64,000 bases of DNA from Pararhodobacter oceanensis. Its GTDB lineage: Bacteria; Pseudomonadota; Alphaproteobacteria; Rhodobacterales; Rhodobacteraceae. This document shows positions 7,374 through 16,392 of the stretch, piece after piece. The notes below the pieces were generated by a model. That model was not told the origin of the DNA, did not search any database, and saw only the letters and a program-made list of their open reading frames with translations. The position numbers and the translations under genes were made by a program. The stretch covers positions 1-64,000 of the forward strand of contig NZ_QDKM01000001.1 in assembly GCF_003076755.1 (NCBI RefSeq). The letters run 5' to 3'. Positions within the stretch are counted from its first letter, which is position 1. Each line of letters opens with the position of its first letter.

Positions 7374-8939
7374 ATGGAAACCGCTGATCTTGCGCGCGAA
7401 AATGCCCTGCTGAAAGCCCGCCTCGCCGAGGTCGAGGCGACGCTGGTCGAGACGCAAGAGGCCAATCGGCGGCTGCAAGATATTCTGAGTGCGGCGCAGC
7501 GCGAGAAGTTCGGCAAGCGCTCCGAGAAGCTGTCGGCAGACCAGTTCAACCTGCCGCTGGAGGATGCCGAACTGGCCCAGGGTGTGCTCGAGGCGGCGCA
7601 GGAAAAGGCTGAAGCCGCGATGCAAAGGGCAAGCGGGGATGCGCCCCGCAAGCCCAGGCGCAACCGCGGGCATCTGCCGGCGCATCTGCCCCGGGTCGAG
7701 CGCGTGATCGAGCCCGCCAGCACCCAGTGCCTCTGCGGGTGCAGCGAGATGGCGAAGATCGGCGAAGATGTCTCCGAACGTCTGGACGTGATCCCGGCGC
7801 AGTTCCGGGTGCTGGTCACGCGGCGCCCCAGATATGCCTGCCGCCGCTGCGCGCAGGCCGTGGTGCAAGCACATGCACCTGAACATGTCGTGCCCGGTGG
7901 ACTGCCTACGGAACTCTTCATCTCCTGGATTATCGTCTCGAAGTTCGGCGATCACCTGCCGTTGTATCGGCAGGCCGAAATCTTCAAGCGGCAAGGGATC
8001 GATCTGGACCGCGGCACGCTCGGCAACTGGGTTGGGCGCGCCTGTTTCCACCTCATGCCGGTCATCAACCATATGCGTGCCCATCTGCGTGGCGCCGACC
8101 GGATCTTCGTGGATGAAACCCGCGCGCCGGTTCTGGAACCGGGCCTGAAACGCACCAAGAGCGGCTTCTTCTGGGCCGTCGTGTCCGATGATCGCGGCCA
8201 TGGCGGTGCCGGCCCACCCATCGTGCTGTTCCACTACGCCCCCGGTCGGGGCAAGGCGCATCCGCTGAACTTCCTCGCCGGATACCGCGGCCGCTTCCTG
8301 CAGTGCGATGCCTACCAGTCCTACAACGCGATGACCGAAATCGCGCGCGACAATGGCCCATGGCAACTGGTCTATTGCTGGACGCATGTCCGCCGCCGCT
8401 TCGTGAAACGCTTCGACAGTGACGGCTCGCCCATCGCCGAGGAAATGCTGCGCCAGATCGCGCTGCTTTATCAGATCGAGAAGTCCGTCCGCGGCAAGGA
8501 GGCGGGTGCGCGCCTCGCCGCCCGGCGTGAGCATTCGGCCCCGATCATTGCGGCGCTGAAACCTTGGCTGGAAGCCCAGCTCTCGCGCATACCGCAGAAA
8601 TCCCAGCTCGCCGAAGACATCCGCTACACCTTGGCGCACTGGCCCGGACTGATCCGCTTCCTCGAGGACGGCATGCTGGAGCTCGACACCAACCCGGTCG
8701 AGAACCAGATCCGACCGATCGCCCTGACAAGAAAGAATGCACTATTTGCAGGGAATGAAGTCGGCGCCGAGAACTGGGCCATCCTCGCCTCGCTGGTGGC
8801 CACCTGCAAGATGTCCGCCGTGAACCCCGTCGACTATCTCGCCGCCACCCTGCGCGCCATCCTCGACGGCCACCCGCAAAGCGGAATCGAAGACCTCATG
8901 CCATGGCGCTTCAATGAGCCGTCAAGCCTTGCCGCATAG
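7374..8939 (+). CDS. tnpC: IS66 transposase TnpC
   Basis: This 521-residue DDE transposase has an N-terminal coiled coil (LARENALLKARLAEVEATL), a zinc-binding segment (CLCGC and CRRC, about residues 118-160), and the catalytic core: VDETRAPV (first Asp, ~245), FLQCDAYQSY (second Asp, ~305) and a glutamate in NPVENQIRPIALTRKNALF (~445). The C-terminal IS66_C segment is present. Start ATG 7374 begins METADLARENALL; the frame is open further upstream but that part overlaps tnpB. No disruption is visible. Confidence 0.95.
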   Translation: METADLARENALLKARLAEVEATLVETQEANRRLQDILSAAQREKFGKRSEKLSADQFNLPLEDAELAQGVLEAAQEKAEAAMQRASGDAPRKPRRNRGHLPAHLPRVERVIEPASTQCLCGCSEMAKIGEDVSERLDVIPAQFRVLVTRRPRYACRRCAQAVVQAHAPEHVVPGGLPTELFISWIIVSKFGDHLPLYRQAEIFKRQGIDLDRGTLGNWVGRACFHLMPVINHMRAHLRGADRIFVDETRAPVLEPGLKRTKSGFFWAVVSDDRGHGGAGPPIVLFHYAPGRGKAHPLNFLAGYRGRFLQCDAYQSYNAMTEIARDNGPWQLVYCWTHVRRRFVKRFDSDGSPIAEEMLRQIALLYQIEKSVRGKEAGARLAARREHSAPIIAALKPWLEAQLSRIPQKSQLAEDIRYTLAHWPGLIRFLEDGMLELDTNPVENQIRPIALTRKNALFAGNEVGAENWAILASLVATCKMSAVNPVDYLAATLRAILDGHPQSGIEDLMPWRFNEPSSLAA

Positions 8940-8959
8940 GGTGAGGCCGTAGCGCTTAC

Positions 8960-8967
8960 GTTCATCT
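8960..8967. repeat. IS66 target-site duplication, right copy
   Basis: GTTCATCT follows the right inverted repeat of IS66 and is identical to the left copy at 6427-6434. Confidence 0.9.
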
Positions 8968-9782
8968 GCCACAGATTGCGGAAGATCGATCGGCACGCAT
9001 ACCCGTAAGAGTCTGATATCCGTAGAATAAGTGTGAGCTAGGTCCGTCGAACCTTTGATTTCTTCGACAGGGCACGGATCACCGGAGCGAGGGTCGTAAT
9101 GCTTTGAACTCAAAGGGGCGAAGCCGAAATAACTCTTAGGTGCGGGCTCAGCGTGCTCGCACCTGTGACATCGCATATACCCTGTCCCATTTGGACCGCG
9201 GTTCACGACAATCATCTGGCCCTCAGGATGATCTTTACTACCAAGAGCCGAGGCGAAAAAGGTGCTTACATCACGAACGTCCGTCGTAGCCATAAGGTTC
9301 GCTGGCGCCTTGGTCAGCAAACGCGCTTCATCGACTGCGCGAGGGCGCAGCCGCGACGATCCTGGTTCACCACCAGCACGGTCGCGATAATTGGTCAGAA
9401 ATCCAACTGGTTCTACAAACCGCCGAGGCGGCTCCAATTTCCCTTCACAAGATGGACAAATTTGGAGGACATCCCCATCATTAGGAAGGCGTTCCACGTT
9501 TCGGCAGGTTCGACAAATCTGAAGGCTACCTTCTTCCATCCAAACGTCATTCGCACTATGAGAACTTCGTCGAGATATGCCTGCGCTGGTCCAGACGCGC
9601 CCAGCCGCGATGGTTTCTGCTCCCGGAGCAAATTCAGAAATTGCGAGCGACGCATCGCGTGCCAATTCGATATCTTCGCTTCCGCGCCCGTGCCCGCGAT
9701 CTCGGACAACCTCCAAGCTCAATGAACTCACCGGAAAACTGTAGGTCGGTATGATGGCAAGCCTTGAAAGGCTTTCGGTCAA
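8960..9782 (-). pseudogene. DUF1998 helicase-like protein, N-terminal remnant (split by IS66)
   Basis: This is the upstream part of the gene ended by the IS66 insertion. It reads IPTYSFPVSSLSLEVVRD and ELARDASLAISEFAPG, followed by a CRTC...CPSC zinc site (Cys 90, 93, 109, 112) and RRFVEPVGF. A second Cys/His segment (GYMRCHRC) ends in DLAHTYSTDIRLL. These are landmarks of the region C-terminal to the helicase core in DUF1998 proteins. The frame begins with TTG at 9782 exactly where the HsdR fragment ends, so the helicase ATPase half has been deleted. The last residues CGKA in the present frame are encoded by IS66. Confidence 0.75.
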
Positions 9783-10487
9783 AAGCCGATCATCGGCAGC
9801 ATGGCGTCGCGCCTGTCGCCCTCATTCAGCTTCAGCCAATCGGCGAAATGCTCATAATCGGCGGTGATCGACCCCATCTTTGCCTGCTCGCCATTGCCCA
9901 GAATGACAAAGGCGTTGAAGTGGAACAGATGCGGGACGGTGTCTTTGTAATCCGACAGGTTTTCGTTATAGGCGCGGCGCAGGTCGCGGTCGGGGCGCTT
10001 GAGCTCGCAGAACATCAGCGGCAGACCGTTGACGAACCCGACGATATCGGCCCGCCGCCGGTGGGCATAGCCGCGGATCCACATTTCCCGCACGCAGAGG
10101 AAATCGTTGTTTTCAGGATCGTCATAATCGAACACACGCAGGCGCTCGATCTTTTGCTCGTCATCCTGACGGAATTTCACCTTCACCCCGTCGCGGATCA
10201 GGGCGTATTTGTCCTGATTGATGCGGATCAGCGATTGCGACCCGAAAATGTCGGTGATTTCACGCAGCGCATGGCTGTAGGCCACATCCGGCAGGCCGGG
10301 GTTGAGCCGCACCAGCGCCTCGCCCAGATAGCGCGTCAGCACCACCTCCTTGTCCGAGCGACGGCCCAGCGTGCCCTCGGGGCCGAAGGTCTCGCGGTTC
10401 CACGCCATGACCGAGCGCCAGCCGTGGGTCTCGGCGAGGTAGTCGGCCATGGTTTTCTGGACAAGGTTGTCTTCGGTATCCCGAAGC
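9779..10487 (-). pseudogene. hsdR: Type I restriction enzyme HsdR, N-terminal fragment
   Basis: The frame contains the HsdR N-terminal nuclease domain: DNLVQKTMADYLAETHGW, RSDKEVVLTRYLGEALVRLN, then RRADIVGFVNGLPLMFCELK (the D...ExK catalytic motif) and AYNENLSDYKDTVPHLFHF. It stops after about 235 residues, before any helicase motor, at 9779. Intact HsdR proteins exceed 900 residues. The 5' end is fused to an IS1182 fragment and the 3' end joins the DUF1998 fragment, so it lost both ends. No hsdM or hsdS is in the window. Confidence 0.85.
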
Positions 10488-10695
10488 AATAGCCGACCAG
10501 AAGCATACGGATCAGAAGCTCGGGATCAATCGAAGGCCGACCCGTGTGACTGTAGAAGTCCGCGAGGTAGGCACGGATTCCGGTCAAATCAACAAAACGG
10601 TCGATGGAGCGCAGCAGGTGGTCCTGCGGGACGTGTTCCTCAATTGAGACCTCGTAAAACAGTGCGCCTTGCGCCTCTTGCTTCGGCCCCAGCAT
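10488..10695 (-). pseudogene. IS1182-family transposase, N-terminal fragment
   Basis: The start MLGPKQEAQGALFYEVSIEE, then VPQDHLLRSIDRFVDL and SHTGRPSIDPELLIRMLLVG, is the well-conserved N-terminus (DUF772) of IS1182-type DDE transposases. Homology ends at GYCFGI near 10488, after about 69 residues, and the frame continues into hsdR sequence in another register. The catalytic domain is absent. Confidence 0.85.
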
Positions 10696-11024
10696 CGCAG
10701 TTCCCCCCCCCAACAGAATAAGAGGAATTGAATCAGCGACTAGCGTTCAAATCAACAATAGTTGTTCAACAAAATAGGCCGGAATCAGCCTCGGTCGAGA
10801 GTGAGGTTTTCGGAAGTTCGCTGCTATTGCGAGCCTCCGTTGCCGATACGCTCAAAGCTGCCAATCGCGAGCGCATTGCGCCCATAGCATCAGGAATTTG
10901 GGCGCCCCAACGATTAAAGATCCCATGAATCCGGGAAACACGTGGGTTTGGATAGGAAACGCTTTACCATCACCGTTGGTTTCGACAGACACGACACTGC
11001 TTATTCTCGCGTTGTGGTGCCCTC
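10696..11024. other. Intergenic, nothing recognised
   Basis: About 330 bases with lower GC than the core region. It has an A/T-rich patch at 10720-10780 and a run of Gs on the minus strand at 10701-10710, just upstream of the IS1182 fragment. I see no gene, repeat or RNA. Confidence 0.4.
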
Positions 11025-11363
11025 TTAAGCGCAGACAAGATTTCCACAAGCGTCGAGACCAACGCCGCGGCACAACACTTGGCGTCGGGCGAAGAACGTT
11101 TCTTCGGCTTTCATGGGATATCCCATCTTTTCGATGAAGTCATCGAGCCAAGCGATTTCCTCAAACTCGGTCAATTCGGTCGTGTCGCGCTCGCCCGCTA
11201 ATGCGGCCATGATATGCCCGTAGTCGAAGGCGCCTGAACGCTCGATCGCCCGACCGATTTTAAGCCAATGAGTGATCTGACCGGCCAGTGACCGGCTTTG
11301 AAGGTCCGCCTCACGGCGGACCAAAGCCATGATGTCGTCGGCAAGCTTCACTGGTTGCGCCAT
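11025..11363 (-). CDS. ParD-like antitoxin protein
   Basis: The 112-residue protein starts MAQPVKLADDIMALVRREAD and continues SRSLAGQITHWLKIGRAIER, which fits the ParD_like family of type II toxin-antitoxin systems: a ribbon-helix-helix-type N-terminus with basic residues, then a C-terminal neutralising tail (FFARRQVLCRGVGLD). A GGAGGCGAAC ribosome-binding site precedes the start at 11363. No toxin gene is recognisable on either side: 330-450 bp of apparently non-coding DNA flank it. It is either orphan or its partner has decayed. Confidence 0.65.
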   Translation of the reverse strand: MAQPVKLADDIMALVRREADLQSRSLAGQITHWLKIGRAIERSGAFDYGHIMAALAGERDTTELTEFEEIAWLDDFIEKMGYPMKAEETFFARRQVLCRGVGLDACGNLVCA

Positions 11364-11809
11364 GTTCGCCTCCTACGTCAATCCACACTTAGCAAAATCC
11401 AGCTGGTAGTCGAAAGTCGGCGGACCATCGTGTTCTGCACAGAACTCGGTGCAGGCGACTTACGGCGTTCGATCGCGTTATCCGCGCCGCAGAATCCCGA
11501 AGCCCTTGCATGGTGATCAAATTCGTCCGACGGGTCCCGCTCAGAATGATTGCCAAATTAGACGGCCCCAACTAACGCCGTTACGCGCTGACCACGAAGG
11601 GAAACTGCCTGCTTCAAAGCTATAGGGATCGGCAAGTTTCCAACCGAAAACACGCCGACCCCAATTTTAACCCTAAGTATCTGATATAATTACAAATTAC
11701 AGCAAAAGACCTGACCCGATGGACAATTTATGCGTGTCCAATGGTCATAAAAAACGCCAAAATGGTCACTTTTTGGTGGGTCTGACAATAACTGGCGCCT
11801 AAAGCCCCC
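11364..11809. other. Intergenic, nothing recognised
   Basis: This 446-bp stretch marks the edge between mobile-element debris and core genes. It is AT-rich at 11660-11770. It contains TGGACA and TGTCCA 9 bases apart (11719-11739), a weak inverted repeat. No gene or RNA is evident, and I see no terminator for nrdJ with a clear stem and U-run. Confidence 0.4.
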
Positions 11810-14086
11810 TCACCCGCATTTCGAGTGGCCACAGGCGCGGCAGGTCATGCAGCCTTCGATCATCGACATCTCGAAGGCCCCGCAGCTCGGGCAGCTGGCG
11901 CCGCGGGGGGCGTTGCCGACGGCGGAGACCTCGGCCTTCGGGTCGGATTTCAACCCCAGTCCGGCGCCTTCGATGAAGCCGATCAAGATCAGATGTTCCT
12001 CGATCACCCCGCCGATTGCCGCCAGGATCGAGGGCACATATTTCCCCTGCATCCAGGCGCCGCCGCGCGGGTCGAACACGGCTTTCAGCTCTTCAACCAC
12101 AAAGGACACATCGCCGCCGCGCCGGAACACCGCCGAGATCATCCGCGTCAGCGCCACGGTCCAGGCGTAATGCTCCATATTCTTGGAGTTGATGAACACC
12201 TCGAACGGCTGGCGGCGACCGCCGACGATGACATCGTTAACCGTGATATAGATCGCGTGCTCGGACACCGGCCATTTCAGCTTATAGGTCTGGCCTTCCA
12301 AGGCGGCGGGCCGGTCGAGGGGTTCCGAGAGGTAGATCACCTCGGCCCCGCTATCGACCTGCGGCGCGGCTTCGCTAGTTTCCGAGACGCTCAACACGCT
12401 GCCGGTGACCGCGTTGGGGCGATAGGTCGTGCAGCCCTTGCAGCCCATGTCCCAGGCCGCCTGGTAGACGTCCTTGAACGCCTCGAACGAGATATCCTCG
12501 GGGCAGTTAATCGTCTTGGAAATCGAGCTGTCGATCCATTTCTGCGCCGCGGCCTGCATTTTTACATGGTCAATCGGGTCCAGCGATTGCGCCGAGACGA
12601 AATATTCGGGCAGCGGTTTGTCGTCGAATTTCTCGCGCCAGAGGGCGACGGCGTAATCCACCACTTCCTCTTCGGTGCGCGAGCCATCTTTTTGTAATAC
12701 CTTGCGATTATAGGCATAGGCAAAGACCGGCTCGATCCCCGAACTGACGTTTCCGGCGTAGAGGCTGATGGTGCCGGTCGGTGCGATCGAGGTCAGCAAA
12801 GCGTTGCGGATGCCGTGCTCTTTGATCGCCGCGCGCACATCGTCGTCCATCGCCAGCATATTGCCCGAGGCGAGGAATTTCTCGGCGTCGAACAGCGGGA
12901 AGGCGCCCTTTTCGCGGGCCAGATCGACCGAGGCGAGATAGGCGGCGCGGGCGATGGCCTTCATCCAGACCTCGGTTTGCGCGACCGCTTCATCCGAGCC
13001 ATAGCGCAAGCCGACCATCAAGAGTGCGTCGGCCAGACCGGTGACACCCAGCCCGATGCGGCGTTTGGCCTGTGCTTCCTGCGCCTGTTCCGGCAGCGGA
13101 AAGCGGCTGGCGTCGACGACATTATCCATCATCCGCACCGCGGTGCGGACCAATTCGTCAAGCTCCGCCACGTCGATATCGGCGCCGCCCTCGAAGGGGG
13201 TGTTAACCAAACGCGCAAGGTTAATGGAGCCGAGCAGACAGGCGCCGTAGGGCGGCAGCGGTTGCTCGCCGCAGGGGTTGGTGGCGGCGATGGTTTCGGC
13301 GTAATTCAGGTTGTTCGCGGCGTTGATCCGGTCGATGAAAATCACCCCCGGTTCGGCATAGTCATAGGTCGCGCGCATGATCTTGTTCCACAGATCGCGC
13401 GCCTGCACGGTGCGGTAGGTGCGCCCGTCAAAGACCAGATCCCAAGGCGCATCCGCCTGCACCGCTTCCATGAAGGGATCGGTGATCAGCACCGAAAGAT
13501 TGAACATCCGCAGCCGCGCGCTGTCCTGTTTCGCGGCGATGAAATCCTCAACATCGGGGTGGTCGCAGCGCATCGTCGCCATCATCGCGCCGCGGCGGCT
13601 GCCCGCCGACATGATCGTGCGGCACATCGCGTCCCAGACATCCATGAAGCTCAGCGGCCCCGAGGCATCCGCCGCAACCCCGGTGACCTGCGCGCCTTTG
13701 GGGCGTATGGTGCTGAAATCATAACCAATTCCGCCGCCCTGCTGCATCGTCAGCGCGGCCTCTTTGAGCATCGAAAAGATCCCGCCCATGCTGTCGGGAA
13801 TGGTGCCCATGACAAAACAATTGAACAGGGTCACCGAACGTCCGGTGCCTGCACCGGCCAGAATCCGACCGGCAGGCAGAAAGCGGAAGTCTTCCAGCGC
13901 GGCATAGAACTTCTGTTCCCAAGCCTCGGGTTTCGCCTCGGTGGCGGCCAGCGCGCGCGCCACGCGCAGCCAGCTGTCCTCGGGCGTGGCGTCAAGCGGC
14001 TGCCCCTCGGCATCCTTGTAACGGTATTTCATATCCCAAATTTGCTCGGCGATCGGAGCAGCAAAACGGGTCGCATGAGGGGTCAT
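11810..14086 (-). CDS. nrdJ: Adenosylcobalamin-dependent ribonucleotide reductase (class II)
   Basis: This enzyme reduces ribonucleotides to deoxyribonucleotides using a B12-generated thiyl radical, so it needs neither oxygen nor a second subunit. The 758-residue sequence has the class II core: FRFLPAGRILAGAGT, FNCFVMG (Cys90), MQQGGGIGYDFS (~114-124), SAGSRRGAMMA and NPCGEQPL (270-277, catalytic region). The C-terminus carries CPSC and CMTCRACGHSKC, the redox-active tail cysteines that are re-reduced by thioredoxin-type donors. Start ATG 14086 has an AGGA site eight bases upstream. I saw no cobalamin riboswitch or clear NrdR box upstream. It is the first core gene after the mobile region. 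Confidence 0.95.
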   Translation of the reverse strand: MTPHATRFAAPIAEQIWDMKYRYKDAEGQPLDATPEDSWLRVARALAATEAKPEAWEQKFYAALEDFRFLPAGRILAGAGTGRSVTLFNCFVMGTIPDSMGGIFSMLKEAALTMQQGGGIGYDFSTIRPKGAQVTGVAADASGPLSFMDVWDAMCRTIMSAGSRRGAMMATMRCDHPDVEDFIAAKQDSARLRMFNLSVLITDPFMEAVQADAPWDLVFDGRTYRTVQARDLWNKIMRATYDYAEPGVIFIDRINAANNLNYAETIAATNPCGEQPLPPYGACLLGSINLARLVNTPFEGGADIDVAELDELVRTAVRMMDNVVDASRFPLPEQAQEAQAKRRIGLGVTGLADALLMVGLRYGSDEAVAQTEVWMKAIARAAYLASVDLAREKGAFPLFDAEKFLASGNMLAMDDDVRAAIKEHGIRNALLTSIAPTGTISLYAGNVSSGIEPVFAYAYNRKVLQKDGSRTEEEVVDYAVALWREKFDDKPLPEYFVSAQSLDPIDHVKMQAAAQKWIDSSISKTINCPEDISFEAFKDVYQAAWDMGCKGCTTYRPNAVTGSVLSVSETSEAAPQVDSGAEVIYLSEPLDRPAALEGQTYKLKWPVSEHAIYITVNDVIVGGRRQPFEVFINSKNMEHYAWTVALTRMISAVFRRGGDVSFVVEELKAVFDPRGGAWMQGKYVPSILAAIGGVIEEHLILIGFIEGAGLGLKSDPKAEVSAVGNAPRGASCPSCGAFEMSMIEGCMTCRACGHSKCG

Positions 14087-14254
14087 GGCGGCATCCTGAA
14101 GTGACGTGGAAACGGGCGCAACACATAGGCCAGAGCAATCCCATCGTCAACGGAGGGGTTGGCTGTTTTCTACGTCTTGCGCTTGCCATTTTCTCTTGCC
14201 TTCACCTCGGGATCGCCCCTTGAACCTGCCGCCAGATACAGCACATATAGGGGT

Positions 14255-14680
14255 ATGACGGTTCATATCATCAAATTATGCGTTGGCGCCGAGGGTGTCG
14301 ACTCGCTGATCGACTGGCAGAATTCTGCCAGATCGCGCGGCCCGGACGGGCTGCCGCGCCATGTCACCCGCATGACCCCGAAACGCGCTGCCGAGGTGCT
14401 GGATGGCGGCTCGCTCTATTGGGTGTTCAAGGGTCAAGTTCTGGCACGGCAACGCATTTTGCGTCTCGATGAGGTGGTGGGTGAGGACGGTATCAAACGC
14501 TGCGGCTTCGTGTTTGATCCCGAGATTATCCGCACCGAACCGGCACCGCGCCGCCCGTTTCAAGGCTGGCGCTATCTGAACCCCGAGGATGCGCCCCGCG
14601 ATCTGCCACAGCAGCGCAAGGGGGATGATGACTTGCCGCAGGGTATGGCGGAAGCGCTGGCGGAATTTGGCCTGCATTAA
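14255..14680 (+). CDS. DUF1489 family protein
   Basis: A 141-residue protein starts MTVHIIKLCVGAEGVDSL. It has the DUF1489 landmarks HVTRMTPKRAAEVLDGGSLY, WVFKGQVLARQ and PFQGWRYL. The family is widespread and conserved in alphaproteobacteria and its function is unknown. I chose ATG 14255 because AGGGG lies just upstream; the upstream in-frame extension looks non-coding. It is divergent from nrdJ and converges on the HAD gene. Confidence 0.88.
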   Translation: MTVHIIKLCVGAEGVDSLIDWQNSARSRGPDGLPRHVTRMTPKRAAEVLDGGSLYWVFKGQVLARQRILRLDEVVGEDGIKRCGFVFDPEIIRTEPAPRRPFQGWRYLNPEDAPRDLPQQRKGDDDLPQGMAEALAEFGLH

Positions 14681-14837
14681 TTTGGCCCGCATTAATTTAC
14701 CTTGCATCGGGGGTATGCGCTTATCGCATGGCGTCCTCCGTCTCTGTACCCCCTCTCGTGAGGCTATGAGAACAAAGTAGCAACCAAGGGTTGCGAAAAG
14801 GTTAAGATCGCTGGCGGGAGTTGAGGCGATAAGGGGC

Positions 14838-14958
14838 GCGCCCGACCTTGGGTGGGCGCAAGCAGCGCTGTTATGACGTGCTGCGCTTCAAAGCGAGGAT
14901 GTCGCGTGAGCCGCGAATGACATCGCCGAGGCGCCCTCCCGGGGGGAGGGTCGGGCGC
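14838..14958 (+). repeat. 121-bp dispersed repeat, copy 1
   Basis: Bounded by GCGCCCGACC (14838-14847) and its inverse GGTCGGGCGC (14949-14958). The interior has the TGGGTGGGCGC motif on the left and the palindromic CCCTCCCGGGGGGAGGG on the right. Same family as copies at 44886, 55706, 58583 and 60880. It lies between the convergent DUF1489 and HAD genes. Confidence 0.85.
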
Positions 14959-15058
14959 GGCCCGGGGTGCCCCCTGGCGTAACGGTTTCAAGGGGCAACG
15001 TCGCTCTACAGCTTCGCAGTATTAGCTTTAAGAGCGCCGCCTAACCCGCTCGAAAACC

Positions 15059-15691
15059 TCAGTCTTCCGCCCGCAGCAACAGCGGCATCAGCGCCTGCGC
15101 CAGCGCCATCGCACCGCCCGACTGATAGTGCCAAACCTGCCAGCCACGGGTATCCGCCGCGTCAATATTCCGCTCGCGATCGTCGATCAGCAAAAGCTCC
15201 TCGGGCGCCAGTTTCATCGCCTCTTCGATCCGCTGGAAGAACCCCGCATCGGGTTTCGCCACGCCCAATTCACCCGAGGCGAAAATCGCGTCAAACCGCT
15301 CGGCCCAGCCGCCCTCGACCGCCAAGAACCGCGCCCGCCGTGCGTCGCAATTCGTCGCCATCACCTGCGCCACGCCGGCGCGGTCCAATTGCGCGATCAT
15401 CAGCAGCAATTCGCGGTCCGGCGCGTTGTCTTGTTCGAACAAAACCTCGAGAATATCCTCGGCATTGCCCTCGAACCCGCTCTCGGCGACGAAGGCCTCC
15501 AGCCGGTCGAGAATATCATCCTCGCCGATCTGCAACGCGCGCCGGTTGCGTTTGAACACCGCCTGCTCGAACGCCTCAGGATCAAGGCCCAGTTCGGCCC
15601 GTAGAGCCGCCCGCCAGCCATCCCCCGCGATATTCAATACACCGTTGAAATCCCACGCAATTGCGCGAATATTTTCGATCCCCTCGATCAT
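15059..15691 (-). CDS. HAD-superfamily hydrolase downstream of hisG
   Basis: A 210-residue HAD-IA enzyme. Motif I is AWDFNGVLN with nucleophile Asp14 and Asn16 at the +2 position, as in YihX-like proteins, in place of the usual Asp. Motif II is MATNCD, motif III the lysine of GVAKPDAGFF, and motif IV LLIDDRERNIDAA. Such enzymes hydrolyse small phosphoesters. The start ATG overlaps the hisG stop by four bases (ATGA), so it is the last gene of the hisS-hisZ-hisG operon. A role in histidine or nucleotide metabolism is possible but is inferred only from position. Confidence 0.85.
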   Translation of the reverse strand: MIEGIENIRAIAWDFNGVLNIAGDGWRAALRAELGLDPEAFEQAVFKRNRRALQIGEDDILDRLEAFVAESGFEGNAEDILEVLFEQDNAPDRELLLMIAQLDRAGVAQVMATNCDARRARFLAVEGGWAERFDAIFASGELGVAKPDAGFFQRIEEAMKLAPEELLLIDDRERNIDAADTRGWQVWHYQSGGAMALAQALMPLLLRAED

Positions 15692-16392
15692 CCCGCAACC
15701 CTTTCACGCAGATGCGCCAGAATGTCGGCGCTGGCCCCCGACCAATCCGCCGAGAGCGACCGATAAAGCGTCGCCTGCGAGCGTAAAACCGGCGCGGTAT
15801 TAAGGATTTTCAAATGGTTCGCGCGCAGGGTTTCGCCGGTCGAGGTGATATCCGCCACCGCCTCGGCGGTCAGGTTGCGGATCGTGCCCTCGGTCGCGCC
15901 CTGACTGTCGACCAATTGGTAATCCGCGACCCCGTTGGCGCGCAGAAACTCGCGCACCAGCCGGTGATATTTCGTCGCAATCCGCAGCCGGAACCCGTGA
16001 TCCTGCCGGAACGCCGCCGCGACGGCATCCAGATCATCCAGCGTTTCCACATCGACCCACGCCTCGGGCACCGCGATGATCAGATCGGCATGGCCAAAGC
16101 CCAGTTCCGCCATCACCTCCAGCTGCGCGCGCCAATCCGCCAGCTTTTCGCGCACCAGATCGGTGCCGGTGACGCCAAAATGAATGCGCCCCGCCGCCAG
16201 TTCACGCGGGATTTCCGAGGCCGAGAGGAGCACCAGATCGACCCCCTCAAGCCCGTCCACCGCGCCCGAATACTCGCGTTCGGCACCGGTGCGGCGCATG
16301 GTGATGCCGCGCGCCGAGAACCAGTCAAAGGTTTTCTCCATCAGCCGCCCCTTCGACGGCACCCCGATTTTCACCCGCTGATCAAGGCTCAT
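15688..16392 (-). CDS. hisG: ATP phosphoribosyltransferase, short form
   Basis: HisG catalyses the first step of histidine synthesis, joining ATP and PRPP. The protein is 234 aa, the short form lacking the C-terminal regulatory domain, and so depends on HisZ. Recognisable segments are KIGVPSKGRLMEKTFDWF at the N-terminus, GVTGTDLVREKL, and the PRPP-binding region around VDSQGATEGTIRNLTAEA and ADITSTGETLRANHLKIL. Start and stop overlap both neighbours by four bases (ATGA), giving tight coupling with hisZ. Confidence 0.95.
   Translation of the reverse strand: MSLDQRVKIGVPSKGRLMEKTFDWFSARGITMRRTGAEREYSGAVDGLEGVDLVLLSASEIPRELAAGRIHFGVTGTDLVREKLADWRAQLEVMAELGFGHADLIIAVPEAWVDVETLDDLDAVAAAFRQDHGFRLRIATKYHRLVREFLRANGVADYQLVDSQGATEGTIRNLTAEAVADITSTGETLRANHLKILNTAPVLRSQATLYRSLSADWSGASADILAHLRERVAG

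Larger units (their letters stand above)
6435..8959 (+). mobile_element. Intact IS66-family insertion sequence (2525 bp)
   Basis: The left end reads GTAAGCGCCACGGC. The right end read inward on the minus strand is GTAAGCGCTACGGC, i.e. inverted repeats with one mismatch over 14 bases and the family-typical GTAAGCG start. It encodes tnpA, tnpB and tnpC in order and is flanked by an 8-bp duplication. All frames are open, so it looks recent and potentially active. Confidence 0.93.

Noticed and set aside
14087-14254. Cobalamin riboswitch or NrdR boxes upstream of nrdJ
   Set aside because: I looked for the B12-box core and paired NrdR boxes and saw neither in a convincing form.
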